A stretch of DNA of 28,322 bases from JOPF133 sp052144935 (GTDB lineage Bacteria; Acidobacteriota; Terriglobia; Bryobacterales; Bryobacteraceae). A program made the position numbers and the translations under genes. How positions within the stretch are numbered: position 1 is the stretch's first letter; every line of letters begins with the position of its first letter. The notes below the pieces were generated by a model. The model was not told where the DNA came from. It saw only the letters and a list, made by a program, of their open reading frames with translations, and made no database searches. The stretch lies in NCBI GenBank assembly GCA_052144935.1, contig JBKQPR010000088.1:1-28322 (forward strand). The letters run 5' to 3'. Below, piece after piece: positions 8,791 to 15,602 of this stretch.

Positions 8791-9722
8791 GCCGCCCGTG
8801 AAAAAGCCGTGCGAGCCAGCGCGGCCAGCAACAGGCCCAGGCGCTCCGCCTTGGAGATCGCGGGCCGCCCCGAGAGCACGTCATACCCCCGCGCCTCGAT
8901 TTTTTCGAGCACGCGCAGCCCGCCGCGGCTGAACAGATCCAGATCCAGGGCCAGACGGCGGTTCACCATTCCCACCAGCGGCAGGCCTTCCAGGAACAGC
9001 TCGCGGGCCTTCTCCACGCACTCGCGCATGGCGTCGCGGAAGGCCGGGGTGAAGCGCCCCACCGCGAGATCCTCTACACCGCAGCCGTGCCGCTCCAGCA
9101 CCTCGAGCGGCATGTAGACGCGGTCTTTCCGCCAGTCCACCGTCACATCCTGCCAGAAATTAGCCAATTGCAGCGCCGTGCAGGTGGCGTCGGAAAGGCG
9201 CTGCCGGCCGGAGTCTGCATAGCCGCACAAGTGCAGCACCAGCCGTCCCACGGGGTTGGCGGAATTGCGGCAATAGCCGAACAGATCCTCCCAATCGCGG
9301 TAGCGTCCCACGGTCTGGTCCTGAACGAACGCGGCGATCAGATTGGCGAACGGCTCGCGGGGAATGCCATATTCGCGCACGGTCGCGGCCAGCGCCACAA
9401 ACACGGGGTGCGACACGCGGCCCGCATACATGCCGTCCAGCTCGTTGCGCCACCACTCCAGCAGGCGCAGGCTCTCGGCCGGGTCGCCGATCTCGTCGCC
9501 CAGATCGTCCGCCCACCGGCAGTAGGCATACACGTTGTAGAAATCCTGGTGCAGGCGTTTGGGGAGCAGAAAGCTGACCACGTGGAAATTCTCGTAGTGG
9601 CGGGTGGCCAGCCAGCGCGTGTAGAGGCGCGCTTCCTCGCCGCTGTAGGTCTTTTCCAGGGCCGCCCGCGACTTCACGAATTCGGCCGGCGGCAGAAACG
9701 CGGACTCGCCCGGACCCGGCAT
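8787..9722 (-). CDS. hpnC: Hydroxysqualene synthase HpnC (squalene synthase family)
   Basis: HpnC converts presqualene diphosphate to hydroxysqualene, the second step of the HpnCDE pathway. The 311-residue protein has the HpnC signature TRHYENFHVVSFLLPKRLHQ, then FYNVYAYCRWADDLGDE (D72, D73, D76). The second metal-binding motif is NFWQDVTVD (N188, D192, D196), followed by the usual RKDRVYMPLEVL. Its ATG directly abuts the TAA of the upstream dehydrogenase gene, and its stop overlaps the start of hpnD. The protein is expected in the cytoplasm, acting at the membrane face. Confidence 0.92.
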   Translation of the reverse strand: MPGPGESAFLPPAEFVKSRAALEKTYSGEEARLYTRWLATRHYENFHVVSFLLPKRLHQDFYNVYAYCRWADDLGDEIGDPAESLRLLEWWRNELDGMYAGRVSHPVFVALAATVREYGIPREPFANLIAAFVQDQTVGRYRDWEDLFGYCRNSANPVGRLVLHLCGYADSGRQRLSDATCTALQLANFWQDVTVDWRKDRVYMPLEVLERHGCGVEDLAVGRFTPAFRDAMRECVEKARELFLEGLPLVGMVNRRLALDLDLFSRGGLRVLEKIEARGYDVLSGRPAISKAERLGLLLAALARTAFSRAA

Positions 9723-10772
9723 TTAGGGGAGGATGGCCGTTTTCAGATGGCCGTTATGGCTCATCAGGTGGCGCATCACTTCCAGCAAATTGGCCAGCGG
9801 CTCTTCATTGTTGACGAAGAACGATGCGGTGATGTGTCCCTGGTAAATCAGGTCCAGCGCCTTCCGGATATATGCCGGGGTGTGGTGGAAACTGGCCTTG
9901 CAGGTAATTTCCGAGTAGTGCAGCAGCGCCGTATCCAGATTGACGGTGCTGTGGTTGGGGCAGCCACCGAAGAAATTGACGGTCCCGCCGCGCCGCACCA
10001 TGTTGACCGCCCACTCCCAGGTCAGCGGCTGGCCCACCGCCTCAATGGCCACATCCGCGCCGAAGCCGCGCGTGAGGTCGCGAATCACGCCCACCGGGTT
10101 GGCTTCGTCGCTGCCCACAATCAACTCGTCGGCGCCCAGCAGCGCGGCCCGCTCCAACTGCGTCTTGCGCCGGCCCACGGCGATCACCCGGCAGCCATGG
10201 AGCTTGGCCAGTTTCACGAACATCAGGCCGATGGGACCGAGGCCGATGATCGCGATGGTGTCGCCGGGCTGCGGATTGGTCTCCTCGAATCCGCGCGCCA
10301 CGCACGCCAAAGGCTCCACCAGGGCCGCATCCTGATAGCCCACGTGCGCCGGAATCGGATAGGTGTTGCGCTCCACGATGCGGGCCGGTATCCGGATATA
10401 CTCCGCGTAGGCGCCGTTGTTGAACAGCAGGTCTTCGCAGAGGTTCTGCAAACCCCGCCGGCAGAAATAACATTGTTCGCAGGGCGCCGAATTCGCCGCC
10501 ACCACGCGTTGCCCGACCGAAAACTTTGTGACATCCTCGCCGGCGGCGACAACATCGCCGGCCAGCTCGTGCCCGAAAACAGCGGGCGGGACGATCATCC
10601 GGGCATGGTACCCACGGCGAAAGACTTTCACGTCCGTTCCGCAGGTCAGCGCCACTTTCACTCGTACAAGGATGTCTCCGCTTTGAATCGTGGGAACGGC
10701 CACCGGCTCCACCTGCAAGTGTTCCTTGCCGTAAAGCACGGCAGCCATCATGTGGTTATTCACTATGACCAC
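9723..10772 (-). CDS. Zinc-dependent MDR dehydrogenase (polyol/sorbitol dehydrogenase-like), NADP-type
   Basis: This medium-chain dehydrogenase/reductase has 349 residues. Catalytic zinc residues are C44 (TCGTD), H68-E69 (GHE) and probably E153 (VEPL). The structural zinc is held by C98, C101, C104 and C112 (CEQCYFCRRGLQNLC). The nucleotide-binding motif is GLGPIG at 177-182. The residues after the second strand are G200-R201-R202-K203; the basic residues there point to NADP(H), which would suit a reductase. GTG at 10772 overlaps the upstream gene by 10 bp; the ATG at 10751 leaves an 11-bp gap and begins MMAAVLYG, a more normal N-terminus. Substrate is not shown by the sequence. Its place between hpnG and hpnC suggests a role in hopanoid side-chain reduction. 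It is similar in architecture to the preceding gene but clearly diverged. Confidence 0.88.
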   Translation of the reverse strand: MVIVNNHMMAAVLYGKEHLQVEPVAVPTIQSGDILVRVKVALTCGTDVKVFRRGYHARMIVPPAVFGHELAGDVVAAGEDVTKFSVGQRVVAANSAPCEQCYFCRRGLQNLCEDLLFNNGAYAEYIRIPARIVERNTYPIPAHVGYQDAALVEPLACVARGFEETNPQPGDTIAIIGLGPIGLMFVKLAKLHGCRVIAVGRRKTQLERAALLGADELIVGSDEANPVGVIRDLTRGFGADVAIEAVGQPLTWEWAVNMVRRGGTVNFFGGCPNHSTVNLDTALLHYSEITCKASFHHTPAYIRKALDLIYQGHITASFFVNNEEPLANLLEVMRHLMSHNGHLKTAILP

Positions 10773-11860
10773 CTCTGTGGCTGAACGATTATTTTCAATG
10801 ATTTAGGCCCCGGATGCAACGCCAAATCCATTCCTGAACGGATTTTAACCAACGGCAAACAATGGGAAATCAGCTCCTCCACCGGCAGTTCGCCGCTAAA
10901 AACCAGATTTGCGGACTCCTTCTGCAAGTCTACTGATGCACTATAACACCCAAAGAGGGTCCGCTCACCGGCACAAATTTCGGCGCCGGACGCCTCAATT
11001 CGATCGGTGGCCGCGGTCTGTGCGAATAGCAGGATGCGCGCGCCCGGCCGGGAACACAGTATCGCCTGCTCCACGATGCCCGGAGCCGAAACCGCCACAA
11101 TCACCAAGTCCGCGCCGCGCCCGCCCGTGAGCTTGCGTACCTCGGCGGCGATGTCCGCACTGCGCGGGTCCCAGGTGAAGGCTGCGCCGCTGCGGGCCGC
11201 CAGCGCCCGCCGCTCGGCAATCGTATCGGTTGAGGCAACCCGCGCGCCGGTGCGATTCACCAGCATCGTGAACATCAGGCCGATGGGACCCTGGCCCATC
11301 ACCAGCACCACATCCTCGGGCTGGGGACCGCACTCGACCACGGCCTTCAGACAGGTATTCAGCGGCTCCACCAGGGTGGCGCGCTCGTAGGAGATGCCAT
11401 CCGGAATCCGCTCCACGCCGCGATCCACAATCCAGTCCATCACGCGCACGTACTGGGCGAAGCCGCCGCCGGCCGGCTCGAAGCCCGCGGTGATCCCCAC
11501 GCGCTTGTAAACCGGGCACTGGGCGTAGAGCTTGCGCCGGCAGTAAAAGCACTGCAAGCAGGGAATGTGGTGAAAGGCCACCACCCGCTCGCCCGGCCGA
11601 AACTTGTTCACCCCGGCGCCTACCGCCGCCACCACTCCGGCTGTCTCATGCCCATAGACGCGCGGCGGCGCCAGCAGGTTGTATTCGATTTTCTTGAGAT
11701 CCGTGTGACAGATGCCGCAGGCTTCCACGCGAATCAGGATTTCGCCGGGGCCGATGGCGGGGGTGGGAATCTCCTCGAGGCTGACGACACTCCGGCCGCG
11801 ATAGACCGCCGCGTGCATGGTTTCGGGAATCTCCCTCAGGTCACAATCGGCAATCGGCAA
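10763..11860 (-). CDS. Zinc-dependent MDR dehydrogenase (alcohol/polyol dehydrogenase-like), NAD-type
   Basis: This second MDR enzyme has 365 residues from 11860. An ATG at 11818 (codon 15, MHAAVYRGR) is the more likely start, giving 351 residues and removing the 20-bp overlap with hpnG. Catalytic zinc ligands are C51 (CGICHTD), H71-E72 and probably E165 (VEPL). The structural zinc is bound by C101, C104, C107 and C115. The Rossmann motif is GQGPIG (189-194), and the strand-2 acidic residue D212 (ASTDTIAERR) predicts NAD(H). The pair with the neighbouring gene thus appears to use different cofactors. Both sit inside the hopanoid operon, so a linked redox job is likely, but the substrate is unknown. 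Confidence 0.88.
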   Translation of the reverse strand: MPIADCDLREIPETMHAAVYRGRSVVSLEEIPTPAIGPGEILIRVEACGICHTDLKKIEYNLLAPPRVYGHETAGVVAAVGAGVNKFRPGERVVAFHHIPCLQCFYCRRKLYAQCPVYKRVGITAGFEPAGGGFAQYVRVMDWIVDRGVERIPDGISYERATLVEPLNTCLKAVVECGPQPEDVVLVMGQGPIGLMFTMLVNRTGARVASTDTIAERRALAARSGAAFTWDPRSADIAAEVRKLTGGRGADLVIVAVSAPGIVEQAILCSRPGARILLFAQTAATDRIEASGAEICAGERTLFGCYSASVDLQKESANLVFSGELPVEELISHCLPLVKIRSGMDLALHPGPKSLKIIVQPQRWS

Positions 11861-12536
11861 AAAACTCCCCCAGTGCGCGTGCCGCCCGGATCGAACGGCT
11901 CCGCAGGCGAAGCAACTCCGGCAGGCGCACGGCCGGATCGCGCAAGGCTCCTAATAGAATACTCATTGTATCGAAATGCCCGTCCGGGCGCAGTGCCCGG
12001 TTAAAATCATTTGCCAGCGATTCCTCCGCCAGATCTGTCACCGATTTTACGCAGTAAAAGGGCAGGCCCAGTTCCCAAGCGCGGCCGGCCACCCCGCACG
12101 CCTCCATTTCCACGGCGCAGGCGCCCGACTCCCGCAGAAGGCGCTTTTCTTCCGCGGTCCGCGCCACGTGATCGATAGATCGGATGGCGCCGGCAAAGGT
12201 CTCAAACGGCCCTGCGACGGGCGTGGCGGGATACCGGTACTCCCCGTCGTCAATCGACGTCGCCACCACCACCTTGGCAATGTCCAGGCCCTCGTCCAAA
12301 GCGCCGCAGAATCCCGTGCTCACGACCGCTTCCGGCGCGAATTCCGCCGCCCCCGCATCCACGGCTGCGGCAGCACGCCGCCCTCCAGCCCCGTTGGCCA
12401 GCAGCAGCGCATCGTAGTCACCCAGGCGGGCGCAACGCCCCCAGGCCACGCCCAGAGGAACCGGCCCCTGGTCGGAGGCCAGCGAAAGCATGCCCGAAAA
12501 CTCCATGGGATGGGCGGCCACCAGCAGGATTCTCAT
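11841..12536 (-). CDS. hpnG: Adenosylhopane nucleosidase HpnG (nucleoside phosphorylase family)
   Basis: HpnG removes adenine from adenosylhopane to give the ribosyl form, the second step of side-chain building. The 231-residue protein has the purine nucleoside phosphorylase/MTAN fold. E12 sits in the N-terminal AAHPMEFSG segment, ANGAGGRRAA is the glycine-rich loop, VVSTGFCGALDEGL is the strand-loop with the substrate-binding turn, EMEA has E145, and VTDLAE has D168, the likely proton donor to the base. These match the residues used in MTA/SAH nucleosidase. The ATG start is unambiguous. It lies between hpnA and the first dehydrogenase gene; the end overlaps the long form of that gene. Confidence 0.87.
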   Translation of the reverse strand: MRILLVAAHPMEFSGMLSLASDQGPVPLGVAWGRCARLGDYDALLLANGAGGRRAAAAVDAGAAEFAPEAVVSTGFCGALDEGLDIAKVVVATSIDDGEYRYPATPVAGPFETFAGAIRSIDHVARTAEEKRLLRESGACAVEMEACGVAGRAWELGLPFYCVKSVTDLAEESLANDFNRALRPDGHFDTMSILLGALRDPAVRLPELLRLRSRSIRAARALGEFFADCRL

Positions 12537-12612
12537 GGCTAGGTGGCCTGCCCAAGTCCGCCGGGGGCCAGCGAATCGCCTGCCCTACCGCCCCACACTG
12601 TCAGGCTCGCCT

Positions 12613-13584
12613 TCATGGTAGCGGTTGCTGGAACCACTCGACCGCGCGAGCCAGGGCGGTATCGGCCGGGCCCGGCTCGAAGCCAAGCTCCCGCCGCGCC
12701 TTCTGGTGGCTCACCCACATCTTCTTCCTCGCCATGCGGACCGCGTCCAGCGGCACCCGCGGCGCGACACCGGTAATCTCCGCCCAGGCCGTGCTGCAGG
12801 CTCCTGCGCACCAGGCCACCCAGTAGGGCAGCCGCAGGGTGGGCGCCTTGCGGCCGGTAATCCTGGCCAGCTTGCGCAGAATCTCAGCCAGTGTGAGGTT
12901 CTCCGATCCCAGGATGTAACGCTCGCCCACGCGCCCGCGCTGGCATGCCAGCCAGTGGCCCTCGGCGGTGTCGCGCACGTCCACCACGTTCAGCCCCGTA
13001 TCGATGAACGCGGGCATGGCTCCGGCCAGGAAATCCGCCACGATCTTGCCCGTGGCCGTGGGTTTCACATCGTGGTCGCCTAGCGGCGCCGTGGGGTTCA
13101 CGATGACCACCGGGAATCCGCCGCGCGCGAATTCCAGGGCCACCTGCTCGGCCAGGAACTTGGATCGCTTATAGTGGCCGGCCATGTCCGCGAGGCTCAC
13201 GGGGGTCTCTTCGTCGCCGATCCCGCCCGGCGGAATTCCAATGCATCCCACCGTGCTGGTGTAGACAGCCCGCTCGATTCCAGCCGTGCGCGCGGCCTCC
13301 AGCAGGTTGCCCGTGCCATCCACGTTCGAGCGGTAGAGTTCCCGCGGATCGCGAGCCCACAGCCGGTAATCCGCCGCCACGTGAAACAGCAGGCCGCAGC
13401 CCGCGACGGCGCGGTCGAGTGAGGCGCGGTCGCGCAGATCGCCGGTGGCCGGTTCCACGTCGAGAGCCGCCACGTGACTGCCCGGCCGCACCAGCGCCCG
13501 CACGCGGAAACCGCGTTCCACGAGGACGCGCGCGACGTGCCAGCCGAGGAAGCCGGAGGCGCCGGTGACGAGGGCAGGTTTCAT
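12613..13584 (-). CDS. hpnA: Hopanoid-associated sugar epimerase HpnA (extended SDR)
   Basis: This is an extended short-chain dehydrogenase/reductase of 323 residues. The nucleotide-binding motif TGASGFLG is at residues 7-14, the catalytic serine region reads TSTVGCIGIP, and the active-site pair is YKRSK. The segments HVAADYRLWARDPRELYRSN and NPTAPLGDHDVKPTATGKIV are typical of the HpnA subfamily found in hopanoid clusters. Its exact reaction is not well established; it is usually linked to sugar-type modification of the side chain. A 76-bp gap separates it from hpnG, and 105 bp with a dispersed repeat separate it from the PIN gene upstream, so it may have its own translation signals but no obvious promoter is seen. 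Confidence 0.9.
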   Translation of the reverse strand: MKPALVTGASGFLGWHVARVLVERGFRVRALVRPGSHVAALDVEPATGDLRDRASLDRAVAGCGLLFHVAADYRLWARDPRELYRSNVDGTGNLLEAARTAGIERAVYTSTVGCIGIPPGGIGDEETPVSLADMAGHYKRSKFLAEQVALEFARGGFPVVIVNPTAPLGDHDVKPTATGKIVADFLAGAMPAFIDTGLNVVDVRDTAEGHWLACQRGRVGERYILGSENLTLAEILRKLARITGRKAPTLRLPYWVAWCAGACSTAWAEITGVAPRVPLDAVRMARKKMWVSHQKARRELGFEPGPADTALARAVEWFQQPLP

Positions 13585-13596
13585 GCGAGGGCGGCC

Positions 13597-13680
13597 GTAC
13601 CGCTTGACGCGGAGACGCGGAGACGCGGAGAAAAGCCAAGAAACAGGTCTTCTGTCCGCGCATCCGCGGTGAGCGAGGTC
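13597..13680. repeat. Copy 2 of the GCGGAG-rich dispersed repeat
   Basis: The gap between the PIN-domain gene and hpnA contains GACGCGGAGACGCGGAGACG-type tandem units, a spacer, and TCCGCGCATCCGCGGT-type complementary sequence, which could pair as a hairpin. It matches the style of the sequences at 338-450 and 25695-25810. It has no coding potential. It sits inside the hopanoid operon and may modulate read-through, but that is not shown. Confidence 0.6.
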
Positions 13681-13689
13681 CGGCCACTT

Positions 13690-14184
13690 TCACAGCATCT
13701 TTCGCAGGTCATCGAAATTGAGGACTGAGGCGCCTTCCTCCAATAAAGCCAGGTACAGACCCGAATCGTTGGTTACTACCGAGCAGCCGCGCTGTTTGAC
13801 TGCCAGGCCGATTGCCGCGTCCGTTAAGCCGAGCCGGCGATAATATGGTGACTCACACGCATCAAGGCTGGCGATAGGCAGCTCTTCCATCTGAGAGATA
13901 GTGTCATGCAGCATCTCTCTCGCAGTCTCGCGCTCCTCCTCCCCTTTCAGGTCCGTCAGGTTGCTTACTTCGGCAAGGACGTGAGCAATCGAGTATTGGC
14001 GCTGGATCGGGTCCAAAATCGCCGTTAGAAGATCCCAATCCTGAGGTGCGTAGTTGCTGGTGCGCTTAAATAGTGGAATACGGTTTCGGTTGACAAGGCC
14101 GACGACTAGCAACACCAGCAGGTTCGTGTCAATCAGAACTCCCCGGGAACGGGCGTTCCGATCGAATCGCTCAAAATCAGTCAC
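13690..14184 (-). CDS. PIN-domain protein (VapC-like putative ribonuclease)
   Basis: The 164-residue protein has the layout of a PIN domain. Acidic residues are D19 in VLIDTNLLVLLVVG, E72 in VLAEVSN, D122 in LGLTDAAIGLA and D140 in SVVTNDSGLYLAL, which together would bind the catalytic metal. PIN proteins are often the toxin of VapBC pairs, cutting RNA. The start is a GTG overlapping the stop of the small upstream gene by four bases (GTGA), so the two are coupled like a toxin-antitoxin pair. The spacing between D19 and E72 is a little long for VapC, and the partner does not look like a standard VapB antitoxin, so a different RNA-processing or regulatory role is possible. It is an unexpected insertion in the hopanoid operon. 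Confidence 0.75.
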   Translation of the reverse strand: MTDFERFDRNARSRGVLIDTNLLVLLVVGLVNRNRIPLFKRTSNYAPQDWDLLTAILDPIQRQYSIAHVLAEVSNLTDLKGEEERETAREMLHDTISQMEELPIASLDACESPYYRRLGLTDAAIGLAVKQRGCSVVTNDSGLYLALLEEGASVLNFDDLRKML

Positions 14185-14447
14185 CAGTTCGCAATCTTCA
14201 TGGCAATTGGCTCCCCGGTATTGGCATCCACCAAGAAGGCTTTGTACTCCAGCGGTAAAGCAGCCCCAAGTCGCCGAGTCAGTTCGGGCGCCACCGGCCG
14301 CCGCTTCGGGAATCCGAGAGTGATGTGCCAGACCGGCCGGTCCTTATAGGCCTCCAACTCCACTTCTTCCAAAGTGTAGGGCATGTCGCCAAGCACTTCG
14401 CGGGCATACTCCTGGGCACGCGCAGATGCCTCTTGCACGGTGATCAT
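14181..14447 (-). CDS. Small protein of unknown function, coupled to the PIN gene
   Basis: The 88-residue protein begins MITVQEASARAQEYAREVLG. A frame exists eight codons further upstream from a TTG, but the ATG at 14447 is a better start. I do not recognise it with certainty. The first half is helical and the second half has alternating strands (PVWHITLGFPKR, EYKAFLVDANTGEPIAMKI). The pattern, with a hydrophobic strand ending in VDANTGE, resembles PepSY-like or other small alpha/beta folds. No DNA-binding motif of the AbrB, MetJ-Arc or Phd types is evident. Coupling to the PIN gene by a four-base overlap suggests a partner, possibly an antitoxin or inhibitor, but this is inference. Confidence 0.7.
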   Translation of the reverse strand: MITVQEASARAQEYAREVLGDMPYTLEEVELEAYKDRPVWHITLGFPKRRPVAPELTRRLGAALPLEYKAFLVDANTGEPIAMKIANW

Positions 14448-14492
14448 AAGACGAAGGTAGCACAAGCCCAAAGGCGCCCGCCCTACGGCTTA

Positions 14493-15599
14493 TTACCGCA
14501 GCATCCAGCTCAACAGCTTGAAATTATCGCTGAATTTGGCGTTGATCCCCAGCGCCGCCGAGGGTTCGAAGCCGCAGTGCATCATGCAGTGCTCGCAGCG
14601 CGGATCGTTGCCCGGGCCGTAGCTCTCCCAGGGCGTCTGAGTCATCAGATCTTCGAAGGTCTTGTAGTGCCCGTCAGTGATCAGGTAGCACGGGCCCTTC
14701 CAGCCCTTCACGTTGTAAGTCGGATTGCCCCACGCGGTACACGGCAACTCCCGCTCGCCCCTCAGAAACTCCATGTAGACGGGCGTCTGGCGGACGTTGT
14801 ACTTCTTGGCGAGGCGGTCGAATTCACGGAATTTTTCGTGCACGTCGTCGCGCGTCATGAAGATCTCGCGGTCGTTCACCGCCGAGTACCCGTAGGCCGG
14901 CGCGATCTGGTGGCCGTCCAGGTTGAACTGCTTCAGATACTCGAACAGCTCCTCGATCTCCCGCATGTCGGTCTCTTTGTAGACCGTGGTATTGGTGCAT
15001 ACCTTGAAGCCGGCGGCCTTGGCCACCCGGATGCCTTCGATGGCATCGCGAAAAACCCCCTCGCGCTCCACCGCGATGTCGTGATTCTTCTCCATCCCAT
15101 CCAGGTGCACGTTGAAGTAAAACCGCGGATCGGGGGTGAACTCATGGAGCCGCTTCTTGATGAACATGCCATTGGTGCACAGCAGGATGTGGCGGTTGCG
15201 CTCCAGAATGCCCGCCACTAGCTCGCCGATCTGCGGGTACATCATCGGCTCGCCGCCGCAGATGGAAACGATCGGCGTTCCGCACTCGTCCACCACCGAC
15301 AGGCACTCTTCCAGGGGCACCCGCTCGGTGATGGTGCTTTCGTACTCGCGGATCCGCCCGCAGCCCGTGCAGGTCAGGTTGCAGGCATGCAGCGGCTCCA
15401 GCATCAGCACGATCGGAAAGCGCTTGTTGATCATGGGGTGCGGCTGGCTCTTTACGCCGGTCTTGGAGGGCAGGATGCGAAAGGGATTGGAGGCATCCGG
15501 CGCCGCCGCCACCGTCCTCTGCCACTCCGGACGCGGACGCATCTTGTTCTTGAAAATGTATCCGGCCAGGCCGGCGGTCATCGAAATCGGAAATTTCAT
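14493..15599 (-). CDS. hpnH: Hopanoid radical SAM protein HpnH (adenosyl transfer)
   Basis: HpnH is a radical SAM enzyme that adds the adenosyl group to the hopene side chain, the first step of extended hopanoid formation. The 368-residue protein has the CxxxCxxC cluster motif CNLTCTGC (C73, C77, C80), a GGEP SAM-binding segment (SICGGEPMMYP) and a C-terminal cysteine-rich tail (PRCEHCMMHCGFEPSAAL), all typical of this family. Compared with the usual HpnH start, there are about 20 extra residues between the N-terminal helix (GYIFKNKM) and the FPIVLMLEPL strand, rich in Pro, Ala and Ser. The gene starts three bases after the shc stop, so it is coupled. The orientation and order match other bacterial hopanoid clusters. 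Confidence 0.93.
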   Translation of the reverse strand: MKFPISMTAGLAGYIFKNKMRPRPEWQRTVAAAPDASNPFRILPSKTGVKSQPHPMINKRFPIVLMLEPLHACNLTCTGCGRIREYESTITERVPLEECLSVVDECGTPIVSICGGEPMMYPQIGELVAGILERNRHILLCTNGMFIKKRLHEFTPDPRFYFNVHLDGMEKNHDIAVEREGVFRDAIEGIRVAKAAGFKVCTNTTVYKETDMREIEELFEYLKQFNLDGHQIAPAYGYSAVNDREIFMTRDDVHEKFREFDRLAKKYNVRQTPVYMEFLRGERELPCTAWGNPTYNVKGWKGPCYLITDGHYKTFEDLMTQTPWESYGPGNDPRCEHCMMHCGFEPSAALGINAKFSDNFKLLSWMLR

Positions 15600-15602
15600 A
15601 GT

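Noticed and set aside
9087..10784. Long plus-strand open frame of 565 codons over hpnC and the second MDR gene
   Set aside because: It is antisense to two well-supported genes, is rich in His/Gln/Arg as expected from complement of GC-rich codons, and shows no family motif.
14325..15221. Plus-strand open frame of 298 codons over hpnH
   Set aside because: Antisense to the radical SAM gene with a clear cluster motif.
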